A stretch of DNA of 64,000 nucleotides. It comes from Streptomyces sp. RerS4 (GTDB taxonomy: Bacteria; Actinomycetota; Actinomycetes; Streptomycetales; Streptomycetaceae). Positions 45,498 to 54,239 of this stretch are shown in pieces (within the stretch, counting starts at the first letter, position 1; each line of letters starts with the position of its first letter). Below the pieces are notes generated by a model. The model was not told the origin of the DNA. It made no database searches and worked only from the letters and a program-made list of their open reading frames with translations. The translations under genes were made by a program, and so were the position numbers. Where the stretch lies: NCBI RefSeq assembly GCF_023515955.1, contig NZ_CP097322.1, forward strand, positions 3,954,501-4,018,500, read 5' to 3'.

Positions 45498-46535
45498 ATG
45501 ACGACGCCCGCGAACAACGGCCCGCACGGTGGGGCGAACCAGCCCGAGGACGACGATCCGTTCGGCTACCTCTACGCGGACGGCCAGGCCGCCGGAGCCA
45601 CCCCGCCCGGTCAGGGCGGTGGATACGGCTACCCCGGCCCGGCGGGCGGGGGTCAGCCCGGTGTCCAGCCCGGCGTGCCCCGTACCTCGTACAACCAGGT
45701 GCGCACGGTCGGTGAGCGGACGTACGGCGGCCAGCGCGGGGCCGTGCCGCCCCAGCAGCCCCCGGCGTACCAGGCGCAGTACCAGGCCCCGGAGGCCCTC
45801 CAGGCCGGTGGCTACGGCGTTCCCCAGCAGCAGCAGTACGCCGCGCCGACGGCGCCGGCGCGCGGCGGCGGCCACGGCGGTCGCGGTGGCGGCGGCTCCA
45901 GTCGCAAGGGGATGCTCATCGCGGCGGTCGCGGTGGTCGGCGCGATCGCGGTCGGCATCAGCGCCGCGGTGATCTTCGGCGACAAGGGCGACAAGAAGGG
46001 CGGCAAGGACCAGGCGTCCTCGCAGTCCCAGCAGCCGGTCGCGCCGAAGCAGAACCCGGCCTCCCCGCAGAACTCGGCCTCCCCCGAGGCCTCGCAGACC
46101 CCGCTGCCCAAGGGCGAGGCGGCCGGCGCCGGAATGGCCCTCACGGGGGGCGCGCTGCTCCAGAACTCCGTGCAGGGCTCGAAGAGTTCCGGCGGGCAGT
46201 ACGTCGGCAACTTCAACCAGACGGGCGCCGCGCTGACCTGGACGGCGGACGTGCCCGAGAGCGGCGAGTACACGCTGTTCGTCAACTACGCGGTGCCCGG
46301 CAAGGACGCGAAGGTGACGCTCACCGTCAACGGGCAGAGCCCCACGCAGTCCCTGAACCTGGCGAACTTCGCCAAGGCCGAGGCCGGTGTGTGGGACAAG
46401 GGGTGGACGCGTACCTTCGCCTGGATCAACCTCAAGAAGGGCACGAACACGATGAAGATCTCGTGTGAGGCCGGGAACCAGTGCGAGGCGATATTCGATC
46501 AGCTGCGCCTCGGCGCGGGCCACACCAAGGGCTGA
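45498..46535 (+). CDS. Membrane-anchored CBM35-type carbohydrate-binding protein
   Basis: A 345-aa protein. A cytoplasmic disordered Gly/Pro/Gln/Tyr-rich part (1-135) precedes one membrane helix (GMLIAAVAVVGAIAVGISAA), a Ser/Gln/Pro-rich linker, and an extracellular CBM35-like beta-sandwich (about 205-345: VGNFNQTGAALTWTADVP, YTLFVNYAVPG, KKGTNTMKISC). The two Cys in KISCEAGNQCEAIFDQLRL may form a disulfide. It probably binds cell-wall or environmental polysaccharide. A good ribosome-binding site (AAAGGAG) and a TAGGCT box precede it, 68 bp after cdgB. Confidence 0.82.
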   Translation: MTTPANNGPHGGANQPEDDDPFGYLYADGQAAGATPPGQGGGYGYPGPAGGGQPGVQPGVPRTSYNQVRTVGERTYGGQRGAVPPQQPPAYQAQYQAPEALQAGGYGVPQQQQYAAPTAPARGGGHGGRGGGGSSRKGMLIAAVAVVGAIAVGISAAVIFGDKGDKKGGKDQASSQSQQPVAPKQNPASPQNSASPEASQTPLPKGEAAGAGMALTGGALLQNSVQGSKSSGGQYVGNFNQTGAALTWTADVPESGEYTLFVNYAVPGKDAKVTLTVNGQSPTQSLNLANFAKAEAGVWDKGWTRTFAWINLKKGTNTMKISCEAGNQCEAIFDQLRLGAGHTKG

Positions 46536-46565
46536 CGCCCGGGGCGGTACGCCCGAGCACGTGAC

Positions 46566-46600
46566 GGAGGGGGAGACGCACCCGGTGCGCCTCCCCCTCC
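46566..46600 (+). terminator. Terminator after the CBM35 gene
   Basis: A 16-bp stem with one A-C mismatch (GGAGGGGGAG with CTCCCCCTCC at the base) and a 3-nt loop. Confidence 0.8.
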
Positions 46601-46610
46601 GGCGTTCGAC

Positions 46611-46656
46611 GCCGCCGTCACTGCCGCCGTCACTGCCGCCGTCACTGCCGCCGTCA
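46611..46656. repeat. 12-bp tandem repeat carrying the PfkB stop codon
   Basis: CTGCCGCCGTCA occurs three times exactly (46621, 46633, 46645), preceded by a partial copy. On the minus strand each unit begins TGA, so the kinase ends in a series of in-frame stop codons 4 codons apart. Confidence 0.75.
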
Positions 46657-47597
46657 CGGCCGTCCGGGCGGCGCGGTCGCCGGGACGGCCACCGCCGTGA
46701 CCTGCGGGGCGATCTCCTCGTAGGTGCGCGCGTCGAAGTCGCCCGCCGTCGGGGCGTGGACCGTGGCCGCCGACAGGGCGACCGCGCGGGTCAGGCGCGC
46801 CGGCCACGGGAGGTCCTCGGCCAGGGCGGAGAGCAGGCCCGCCACGGCGGAGTCGCCCGCGCCGGTCGGGTTGCCCGACAGGGGGCGGGGCGGGGCCGCC
46901 TGCCAGGTGCCCTCGGGGGTGGCGGCGAGGCCCGGCGGGGCCCAGGAGGCGACCACCGCGTGCGCGCCCCGGCGGCGGGCGTCGCGGGTGGCGGGCAGGG
47001 GTCGCGGGAGCCGGTGAGCTCCGCGAGTTCGGCGGCGTTCGGCTTGATGATCTCCGGCCGGGCGGCGACGCCCCGGCGCAGGGCCTCGCCGCTGGTGTCG
47101 AGGAGCACGGGGGCGGCGCCGGCCGCGCGGGCCGCACGTACGAGGACGGCGTACGCGCCGACGGGCACGCCCGGCGGGAGGCTGCCGCACAGGGCGATCG
47201 CGCGGGCTCCGGCGGCGAGTTCGGTGAAGCGGGTGAGGAAGGCGTCCCACTCGGCGGCGCTGATCTGCGGACCGGGCTCGTTGAACTGCGTGGTGTCGCC
47301 GGTGGCTTCGTCGACGACGGCCAGGGTGCGGCGGGTGGCGCCGGCGCAGGGGACGAGGGCGTCGACGACGCCCGGCGCGTCGGCCAGCAGCTCCCGCACG
47401 AGGGCGCCCGTCGGCCCGCCCGCGAAGCCCGTCGCCGTCACCTCGTGGCCGAGCGCGGCCAGGACGCGGGCGACGTTCAGGCCCTTGCCGCCGGGGCGTT
47501 CGGTGACACCGGTGACCCGGTGGGAGGTGTGGGGGCGCAGTCGTGGCACCCGGTGGGTGACGTCGAGTGCGGTGTTGAGCGTCACGGTGAGGATCAT
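46654..47597 (-). pseudogene. PfkB-family hexose kinase (1-phosphofructokinase-like), frameshifted
   Basis: The N-terminal two thirds (LTVTLNTALDVTHRVPRLRP, GGKGLNVARVLAALGHEV, to KPNAAELAELTGSRDP) are a normal PfkB kinase. The C-terminal third, with the catalytic GAGD motif (GNPTGAGDSAVAGLLSALAE) and the natural end, is in another frame. One extra C in the run at 46998-47001 (G on the plus strand) restores one ORF of about 314 codons. As written the protein lacks its catalytic base. The neighbours nagA and nagK suggest a role in amino-sugar or tagatose-type phosphate metabolism. Confidence 0.8.
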
Positions 47598-47710
47598 GGT
47601 CAGCCCCGGTCTCGGTGAATGCCGGGATCATGCCAAATCGAGGGCGGCGGGCCCAGTCCCGAGGCCCCGCCGCCGCACCGCGTACGGCCGAAAGGCGGCC
47701 GAAAGGGCTC

Positions 47711-48862
47711 TTACGCGCCCGGCTTGACGATCCATTCGCCGCGCCGCATGACGCCCTTGACGTCGAAGTCGCCGTCGAGGACGACGAGGTCGGCGTACTT
47801 GCCGGGGTCCAGCGAGCCGACCTCGTCGTAGAGGCCGATGAGCTTGGCCGGGTTGGCGGAGATCGCCTGCACCACGGATTCCACCGGCAGCCGGTCGATC
47901 GTCACCGACCGCTTGAAGGCGGTGTCGAGGGTCAGGGTGGAGCCGGCGATGGAGCCGCCCTCCACGAGCCGGGCGACACCGTCCTTGACCTCCACCTCCA
48001 GCGGGCCGAGGTGGTAGGTGCCGTCGCCGAAGCCGGCCGCGTCCATCGCGTCGGTGATCAGCGCGACGCGGTGGGCGCCCGCGTGGTGGAAGGCCAGTTC
48101 CAGCATGGCCGGGTGCAGGTGGGTGCCGTCGTTGATCAGCTCGACGGTGACCCGCTCGTCCTCCAGCAGCGCCGCGATCGGGCCCGGGGCGCGGTGTTCG
48201 AGGCCCGGCATGGCGTTGTAGAGGTGGGTGGCGACGGTCGCGCCGGCGTCGATGGCCTGGCGCGCCTGGTCGTAGGTGGAGTCCGTGTGCCCGATCGCGG
48301 CGATGACGCCGTGCTCGGCCAGCAGGCGTACGGAGTCCAGCCCGCCCGGCAGTTCGGTGGCGAGGGTGAACATGCGGGCGGCGCCGTGCGCGGCGTCGAT
48401 GAGCTTCCTGACCTCGGCCGGGTCGGGGTCGCGCAGCAGGTCCTCCTTGTGCGCGCCCTTGCGGCAGGGGTTGATGAAGGGCCCCTCGAAGTGGATGCCG
48501 GCGATGTCGCCCTGCTGGGTCAGCTCGGCGAGGAGGGCGGCGCGGCGGGCGAGTTCGTCGAGTTCGCCGGTGACGGTGGAGGCGACGAGGGTGGTCGTGC
48601 CGTGCTCGCGGTGGGTGCGTACGCCCTTCAGGACCTCCTCGGCGGTGCCGGAGGTGAAGGAGGCGCCGCCGCCGCCGTGGTTGTGCATGTCGACGAAGCC
48701 GGGGACGATCCAGTGCCCGGACAGGTCGACGGTCTCGGAGTTCTCGTGGGCGCTGCCGGCGATACGGGTGCCCTCGACGATGACCCGGCCGTTGGCGACG
48801 ATCCCGGTGGGGAGCACCACCCTGGCGCCGGAGAGAACGGTGCTGTGTGCGCTTCCGGCCAT
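47711..48862 (-). CDS. nagA: N-acetylglucosamine-6-phosphate deacetylase
   Basis: A 383-aa amidohydrolase. Metal ligands are in VDMHNHGG, the Glu of HFEGPFINP, HLYNAM and the HTDST His; the catalytic Asp is in ITDAMDAAG. It converts GlcNAc-6-P to GlcN-6-P, the effector that relieves DasR. Its ATG overlaps the stop of nagK, so the two are translationally coupled behind one DasR-like site. Confidence 0.93.
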   Translation of the reverse strand: MAGSAHSTVLSGARVVLPTGIVANGRVIVEGTRIAGSAHENSETVDLSGHWIVPGFVDMHNHGGGGASFTSGTAEEVLKGVRTHREHGTTTLVASTVTGELDELARRAALLAELTQQGDIAGIHFEGPFINPCRKGAHKEDLLRDPDPAEVRKLIDAAHGAARMFTLATELPGGLDSVRLLAEHGVIAAIGHTDSTYDQARQAIDAGATVATHLYNAMPGLEHRAPGPIAALLEDERVTVELINDGTHLHPAMLELAFHHAGAHRVALITDAMDAAGFGDGTYHLGPLEVEVKDGVARLVEGGSIAGSTLTLDTAFKRSVTIDRLPVESVVQAISANPAKLIGLYDEVGSLDPGKYADLVVLDGDFDVKGVMRRGEWIVKPGA

Positions 48863-49803
48863 CAGGCAGGTACCTCCGTGGCGAGTAGGTCCCAGGCGAG
48901 CAGCCCTGCGCCCAGGCATCCGGCCGTGTCCCCGAGGGCCGCCGGAACGATCTCGGGGAGCCGCTGGAACGTGACGCGTTCCTCGACGGCCTTCCGAAGT
49001 GGTGTGAACAAGGTTTCCCCCGCCTCGGCGAGCCCGCCACCGATGATCAGCGTGCGCGGGTCCAGCAGGGTGATCGCCGTGACCAGGCCGTCCGCGAGCG
49101 CGCCGATGGCGGCGAGCCACACCTCGCGGGCCGCCGCGTCGCCCCCTTCGACGGCCTTGGCGCAGTCCGCCGCGTCCGCCTCGGGATCGCCCGAGGCGGC
49201 GGCCCAGGCGCGGGAGACGGCGGAGGCGGAGGCGAGGGTCTCCAGGCAGCCGCGCTGCCCGCAGCCGCACTCGGGTCCGCCGGGGCGGACCACGATGTGG
49301 CCGATCTCGCCCGCGTAGCCGTGCGCGCCGGCTTCGATGCGCCCGGCGATCCCGATGGCGCCGGCGATGCCGGTGCCGAGCGGGACGAAGAGGAAGCGGT
49401 CGGCGCCCTGTCCGGCGCCGATGCGTCCTTCGGCGAGGCCGCCCGTGCGCACGTCGTGGCCCAGTGCCACGGGGATGCCGCCGAGGCGTGCGCTGAGCAG
49501 GTCGCGCAGGGGTACGTCGCGCCAGCCGAGGTTCGCCGCGTAGACGGCGATGCCCGCCGCGGAGTCGACGATGCCGGGGACGGCGACGCCGGCGGCCGAG
49601 GGCGCCGCACCGAAGCGTTCCACGCCCAGGTCGTGGAGTTCGGCGGCGAAGTCAAGGATCGTCTCGACGACGGCTTCGGCGCCCCGGGCGCGGCCGGTGG
49701 CGCGGCGGGCCTGGTGCAGCAGGGTGCCGTCGGCGCCGATGAGGGCGGCCTTCATCCCGGTGCCGCCCACATCGAGGGCGATGACGTGTTTCACGGGTTT
49801 CAC
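48862..49803 (-). CDS. nagK: ROK-family N-acetylglucosamine kinase
   Basis: A 313-aa ROK kinase. The ATP motif is IALDVGGTGMKAALIG, the catalytic Asp is in LGHDVRTGGLAEG, and the zinc/ROK signature is EIGHIVVRPGGPECGCGQRG then CLE. It phosphorylates GlcNAc for NagA. The start may be GTG 49803 or GTG 49794; neither has a ribosome-binding site. A DasR-like site lies about 30 bp upstream of 49803. Confidence 0.88.
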   Translation of the reverse strand: MKPVKHVIALDVGGTGMKAALIGADGTLLHQARRATGRARGAEAVVETILDFAAELHDLGVERFGAAPSAAGVAVPGIVDSAAGIAVYAANLGWRDVPLRDLLSARLGGIPVALGHDVRTGGLAEGRIGAGQGADRFLFVPLGTGIAGAIGIAGRIEAGAHGYAGEIGHIVVRPGGPECGCGQRGCLETLASASAVSRAWAAASGDPEADAADCAKAVEGGDAAAREVWLAAIGALADGLVTAITLLDPRTLIIGGGLAEAGETLFTPLRKAVEERVTFQRLPEIVPAALGDTAGCLGAGLLAWDLLATEVPA

Positions 49804-49831
49804 AGAGGACAGTCTCGCGTGCTCGGCGGGG

Positions 49832-49847
49832 AAAGGTCTAGTCCAAT
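49832..49847. promoter_or_regulatory. DasR-like dre site upstream of nagK
   Basis: The core GGTCTAGTCC at 49835-49844 is identical to the msiK site and is flanked by A-rich ends. It lies between the nagK start and the divergent sugar-binding-protein gene. Confidence 0.75.
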
Positions 49848-49950
49848 GAGGGGAATTGTTGAGCGGCCATACAAATCCGGACCGAGGGGTGGGACACGGT
49901 CCGGACACAGTCCGCGCGAGACGCCGTTCCGGATGTGGAGGAGACGCCAA

Positions 49951-49966
49951 AGTGGTGTAGACCTTA
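49951..49966. promoter_or_regulatory. DasR-like dre site upstream of the sugar-binding lipoprotein gene
   Basis: AGTGGTGTAGACC matches the dre consensus at 12 of the first 13 positions. It lies 40 bp before the start of the sugar-binding protein. Confidence 0.75.
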
Positions 49967-50005
49967 CGTCGAATCGTACGTACAACAAGGGGTGGATCGA
50001 GAACC

Positions 50006-51310
50006 GTGAAGGGCCGTTACCTGAGCCTGGCCGCGTCCGGGGCCGTGCTGTGCCTGACCGCCGTGACACTGACCGGCTGCGGAGCCGTGTCGGGTCTCAC
50101 GGGGGACAACGAGGTGACCCTGCGGGTCGTGGCGGCCGACTACGGCGACAATCCCCAGAACTCCTCCGCCGGCTACTGGAAGGACCTGGCCTCCTCCTTC
50201 GAGAAGGACAACCCGGGCGTCCACGTCGAGGTCAGCGTCTACTCCTGGTCGGAGGTCGACGCCAAGGTCGCCGCGATGGTCAAGGAAGGCAAGGCCCCCG
50301 ACATCGCGCAGATCGGCGCCTACGCCGACTACGCCGAGGCCGGCAAGCTCTACACCGTCGACGAGCTGCTCTCCGTCAACACCGAGGCCGACTTCCTCGC
50401 GCCGCTCGCCGACGCCGGCAAGGTCAAGCGGATCCAGTACGGCATGCCCTTCGTCGCCAGCACCCGACTGCTCTTCTACAACCAGAAGCTGCTCGGCGAC
50501 GCCGGCGTCATCCCGAAGGACAGCGCCGCGCCCTGGCAGCCGAAGACCTGGGCCGAGCTGGAGGCGGCGGCCAAGAAGCTCAAGGCCGCGAACGTCCCCA
50601 CCCCCTTCGCCGTGCCGCTGGGCCGCGAGGAGGCCCAGGCCGAGTCGATGATGTGGATGCTCTCCGCCGGCGGTGGCTACACCGACAACGAGGAGGCGTA
50701 CCAGATCGACGCCCCGGAGAACGTCAAGGCCTTCGAGTTCCTGCGCGACAGGATGGTCGGCCAGGGCCTCACCGGCCCCGTCGAGCCCGGCAAGCTGGAC
50801 CGCCAGGCCGCCTTCGACGCCTTCACGCGCGGCGAGGTCGGCATGCTCAACGGCCACCCCACGCTGCTCAAGCAGGCCGCCGGCAAGGGCGTGAAGTTCG
50901 GCATGGTCACGCTGCCCACGATCGACGGCACCGACCAGTCCGCGATGGGCGTCGCCGACTGGGTCATGGCGTTCAAGAACGGCCACAAGAAGGAGTCCGG
51001 GAAGTTCCTGGACCACCTCTACTCCGCGAAGAACGTGACCGCCTTCACCAACAAGTACGACCTCCTGCCGGCGACCACCAGCGCCTACCGGGCCATGGAG
51101 GCCAGTACGGGCGGCTCCGCCACGCAGCTGAAGACCTTCCTGGCGGCCCTGCCCAGCTCCAAGCTGTACCCCGTCGGCAAGAAGTCCTGGGCCGGCGTCA
51201 GCGAGAACGTGAAGCAGAACATCGGCCAGGTCGTCCAGCCCGGCGGGAACCCCGCGAAGGTGCTGGAGGACATCGCGCTGAAGGCGCGCAAGGCGGACGG
51301 CGAGCGCTGA
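50006..51310 (+). CDS. ABC transporter sugar-binding lipoprotein (orphan)
   Basis: A 434-aa extracytoplasmic solute-binding protein of the sugar (family 1) type. Lipobox LTGC is followed by VTLRVVAADYGDNPQNSSAG, then APDIAQIGAYADYAEAGKL and GMPFVASTRLLFYNQKLL. The start is GTG 50006. No permease genes are adjacent; permeases must be elsewhere, and MsiK (30947-32038) would supply the ATPase. The DasR-like site and the divergent nagK gene suggest an amino-sugar or chito-oligosaccharide ligand (inference). Confidence 0.88.
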   Translation: MKGRYLSLAASGAVLCLTAVTLTGCGAVSGLTGDNEVTLRVVAADYGDNPQNSSAGYWKDLASSFEKDNPGVHVEVSVYSWSEVDAKVAAMVKEGKAPDIAQIGAYADYAEAGKLYTVDELLSVNTEADFLAPLADAGKVKRIQYGMPFVASTRLLFYNQKLLGDAGVIPKDSAAPWQPKTWAELEAAAKKLKAANVPTPFAVPLGREEAQAESMMWMLSAGGGYTDNEEAYQIDAPENVKAFEFLRDRMVGQGLTGPVEPGKLDRQAAFDAFTRGEVGMLNGHPTLLKQAAGKGVKFGMVTLPTIDGTDQSAMGVADWVMAFKNGHKKESGKFLDHLYSAKNVTAFTNKYDLLPATTSAYRAMEASTGGSATQLKTFLAALPSSKLYPVGKKSWAGVSENVKQNIGQVVQPGGNPAKVLEDIALKARKADGER

Positions 51311-51367
51311 GCGCCGGCTGAGCGCCGACGGATGAGCGCTGTCGGCACCCGCCGTTAATCTGGCCGT

Positions 51368-51682
51368 ATGACGGACGACGGACGGACCGAAGCGCAGACG
51401 GAGACGGAGGCGGAGGCGGCGGAGTCGGGGACCACCTGCCCCTCCCGGCCCCCCTCCGCCGCGCTGACGTCCGCCGAGGCCGCCGTACTCGCGTACGAGG
51501 CCCGCACCTGGCCCGGCCCCGGCGCCAAGGAACGGGCGATACGCGAGGGCCTCGGCCTGACCCCCGTCCGCTACTACCAGCTGCTCAACGCCTTGATGGA
51601 CGATCCACGCGCACTGGAGCACGCCCCCGGCACCGTCAACCGCCTGCGCCGCATACGCGAGGGCCGGCGGGCCCGCCGCTGA
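51368..51682 (+). CDS. DUF3263 family protein, predicted small DNA-binding protein
   Basis: A 104-aa protein. After an acidic N-terminus, LTSAEAAVLAYEARTWPGPG, KERAIREGLGLTPVRYYQLL, then LMDDPRALEHAPGTVNRLRR form a compact helical domain with a sigma-factor-like HTH look, the DUF3263 pattern of actinobacteria. TAATCT ends 6 nt before the ATG (leaderless). Confidence 0.82.
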   Translation: MTDDGRTEAQTETEAEAAESGTTCPSRPPSAALTSAEAAVLAYEARTWPGPGAKERAIREGLGLTPVRYYQLLNALMDDPRALEHAPGTVNRLRRIREGRRARR

Positions 51683-51725
51683 GAAGGGGTGGGCGTCGCC
51701 CGGCCACCCCGGTAGGGTCGGGCGC

Positions 51726-52580
51726 ATGGGGAGCCATCCGCACGATCCGCCGATGCCCGTGCCCACCACCGCGGCCGGCCGCGAGGGACTCGAAGCCCTC
51801 CTGCGCGCACCGCGCGCGGCCGTGATCGCCCTCGACTTCGACGGCACCCTCGCCGACATCGTCCCCGACCCCGACCAGGCCCGCGCCCACCCCGGCGCCG
51901 TCGACGCACTCGCGGCCCTCGCCCCGCAGGTCGAGGCCGTCGCCGTCGTCACCGGCCGCCCCGCCGGCGTCGCCGTCCGCTACGGGGGCTTCGCCGGAGT
52001 CCCCGGCCTGGAACACCTCGTGGTCCTCGGCCACTACGGCGCCGAACGCTGGGACGCCGTCACCGGCCTGGTCCACGCCCCCGCCGAACACCCGGGCGTC
52101 GCCGCCGTACGGGCCGAGCTGCCCGGATTCCTCGACACCATCGGGGCCTGGCGCGGCACCTGGATCGAGGAGAAGGGCCGCGCGCTGGCCGTCCACACCC
52201 GCCGCGCCGAGAACCCCGAGGCGGCCTTCGCCGCACTGCGCGAACCCCTCACGCGGCTCGCCGCCCGACACGGCCTGATGGTCGAGCCGGGCCGCGCCGT
52301 CCTGGAACTGCGCCCGCCCGGCATGGACAAGGGCGTCGCGCTGACGGAGTTCCTCGCCGAGCGGGACGCCGAGGCCGTCCTCTACGCGGGCGACGACCTG
52401 GGCGACCTCGCCGCGTACTCGGCGATCGAAAAACGCCGCGCCGAAGGCCGCCCCGGCCTCCTGGTGTGCAGCGGCTCGGCGGAAGTCCCGGAACTCGCCG
52501 CCCGCGCCGACCTGGTCCTCCCAGGCCCAGGCGCGGTAACGACGTTCCTGTCCCAACTGGCCTCGGCGCTACGGGACTAG
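51726..52580 (+). CDS. otsB: Trehalose-6-phosphate phosphatase
   Basis: A 284-aa HAD phosphatase: nucleophile motif IALDFDGTLA, VTGRPAG, the GHYGAERW substrate loop, Lys in PPGMDKGVALTEFL and the acidic motif YAGDDLGD. It completes trehalose synthesis after OtsA. TAGGGT ends 7 nt before the ATG (leaderless). The stop codon TAG lies in a CTAG that is the left flank of the small palindromic element, and otsA lies just beyond it in the opposite direction. Confidence 0.9.
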   Translation: MGSHPHDPPMPVPTTAAGREGLEALLRAPRAAVIALDFDGTLADIVPDPDQARAHPGAVDALAALAPQVEAVAVVTGRPAGVAVRYGGFAGVPGLEHLVVLGHYGAERWDAVTGLVHAPAEHPGVAAVRAELPGFLDTIGAWRGTWIEEKGRALAVHTRRAENPEAAFAALREPLTRLAARHGLMVEPGRAVLELRPPGMDKGVALTEFLAERDAEAVLYAGDDLGDLAAYSAIEKRRAEGRPGLLVCSGSAEVPELAARADLVLPGPGAVTTFLSQLASALRD

Positions 52581-52745
52581 GGGGTGTCCGGCGGATCAGG
52601 GTCGGATAGACCGCGGCGTCTGGTGCGGGGCATCGCAAGGCGCCGGAGCGTCTTGATAGCGGAGCTATCGGGACGTTTCGGCAACGCGGCGAGGCGCCGT
52701 GCCAGACGCCGCGGGCCCGGCCCTGATCCGCCGGACACCCCCTAG
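52577..52745. mobile_element. MITE-like palindromic element with 21-bp perfect terminal repeats and CTAG flanks
   Basis: The element spans 52581-52741 (161 bp). The left end GGGGTGTCCGGCGGATCAGG (plus G) is matched exactly by the reverse complement at 52721-52741. CTAG stands on both sides (52577-52580, 52742-52745), a likely 4-bp target duplication. The interior is also palindromic: CGCGGCGTCTGG (52612) pairs with CCAGACGCCGCG (52702), and the centre is GATAGC-GGA-GCTATC (52655-52669). No ORF. CTAG duplications are typical of IS701-type and some IS5-type transposases, which could act in trans. Confidence 0.85.
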
Positions 52746-52800
52746 CCGTACGCGCCCCCTCGCAGCGCGGCAGGGCACGCCGCCTCGCGGCGCGGGCCCG

Positions 52801-54168
52801 CTATCTCCCCGTCAGCGCCTTCAGTTGGGCTTCGAACCAGGCCGACGGGGGGAGGGCCGTGGAAGCTGCCGCCAGGCGCTTCGTGCGTTCCGCGCGTTCC
52901 GGGGCGGGCATCGTCAGGGCCTCGTGCAGGGCTTCGGCCGTGCGGGAGACGTCGTACGGGTTCACCGTCAACGCGTCCGCGCGCAGTTCCTCGTACGCCC
53001 CCGCCCCCGTGGACAGGACCAGCGCGCAGCCGGCCTCCGAGACCACCGGGATCTCCTTCGCGACCAGGTTCATCCCGTCGCGCACCGGGTTGACCAGGGC
53101 CACGTCCGCCAGCCGGTACGCGGCCAGCGAGCGCGCGAAGTCGTCCTCCACCGAGACGAGGACCGGCTGCCAGTCGGGCGTGCCGAACTCCGCGTTGATC
53201 TCCGCCGCCAGCTCCCGCACCGACGCCGTGTACGCGCGGTACACCTCCAGGTCCTGGCGGGAGGGGTACGCGGAGGCCAAGTGGACGACGCGGTGCTGCC
53301 ATTCAGGGTGGGTGGTGAGGAGCTCCCGGTAGGCCAGGAGGCCGCGCAGGATGTTCTTCGACAGTTCGGTGCGGTCCACGCGGACGATCGTCTTGCGGTC
53401 GCCGACCTCCGCCCGCAGCCCGGCCAGCTTGTCGTCCACCTCCGGCCGCCGCGCCAGCGCGCGCAGGTCGTCGCCGTCCACGCCGAGCGGGAACACCGCC
53501 GTCTTCGTGCCCGCCGCGGCCGCGCCCGCCCCCGCCCGGAAGGCCCGCGCCCACGCCTCGGTGTGGAAGCCCACCAGGTCCGCGCCGAGCATCCCGTTCA
53601 GCAGCCGCGCCCGCACGTCGTCCGGCAGCATCCCGAGGAACTCGGGCGACGCCCACGGCGTGTGCGTGAAGTGCGCGATCCGCAGGTCCGGCCGCAGCGC
53701 GCGCAGCGCGCCCGGCACCAGCGCCAGGTGGTAGTCCTGCACCAGGACGGCCGCCCCCTCGGCGGCCTCCTGCGCGAGCGCCTCGGCGAAGGCGTCGTTG
53801 TAGGCGGTGTACGAGTCCCAGCGGCGCCGGAACCGCGCGTCGAAGACCGGCTCGCGCGGGATGTCGTACAGGTGGTGGTGGGTGAACCAGAGCACCGAGT
53901 TCGCGATGCCGTTGTACGCGTCGTCGTAGGTCCCCGGGTCGATGTCCAGCATCCGCACCCCCGGCTCCGCCACCCCCCGCCGGACCGCCTCGCGGTCGGC
54001 GTCGGAGAGGGCCGCGCAGATCCACAGGGCCTCCGGCTGCCGGGCGAGCGCCGCGGACAGGCCGGAGACGAGGCCGCCTCCGCCGCGCCGGGCGGTGAGC
54101 GAGCCGTCTTCTGCGAGGACGTACGAGAGCGGGCCGCGGTTGGCGGCGACGAGTACCTGAGAAGCCAT
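52801..54168 (-). CDS. otsA: Trehalose-6-phosphate synthase
   Basis: A 455-aa GT20 enzyme using UDP- or GDP-glucose and glucose-6-phosphate. Motifs are AANRGPLSYV (donor loop), YNDAFAEAL, VLVQDYHLAL, FTHTPWASPEFL, GFHTEAWARAF, VRVDRTELSKN and NPVRDGMNLVAKE. TAGGTT ends 6 nt before the ATG (leaderless). It is convergent with otsB rather than in an operon with it. Confidence 0.93.
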   Translation of the reverse strand: MASQVLVAANRGPLSYVLAEDGSLTARRGGGGLVSGLSAALARQPEALWICAALSDADREAVRRGVAEPGVRMLDIDPGTYDDAYNGIANSVLWFTHHHLYDIPREPVFDARFRRRWDSYTAYNDAFAEALAQEAAEGAAVLVQDYHLALVPGALRALRPDLRIAHFTHTPWASPEFLGMLPDDVRARLLNGMLGADLVGFHTEAWARAFRAGAGAAAAGTKTAVFPLGVDGDDLRALARRPEVDDKLAGLRAEVGDRKTIVRVDRTELSKNILRGLLAYRELLTTHPEWQHRVVHLASAYPSRQDLEVYRAYTASVRELAAEINAEFGTPDWQPVLVSVEDDFARSLAAYRLADVALVNPVRDGMNLVAKEIPVVSEAGCALVLSTGAGAYEELRADALTVNPYDVSRTAEALHEALTMPAPERAERTKRLAAASTALPPSAWFEAQLKALTGR

Positions 54169-54239
54169 GTCGCGAACCTAGCCAGGGGCGCCCGCCCTCA
54201 AACTCGTGTACGTCTCGCGTCACGCCACCACGTCCCGCG

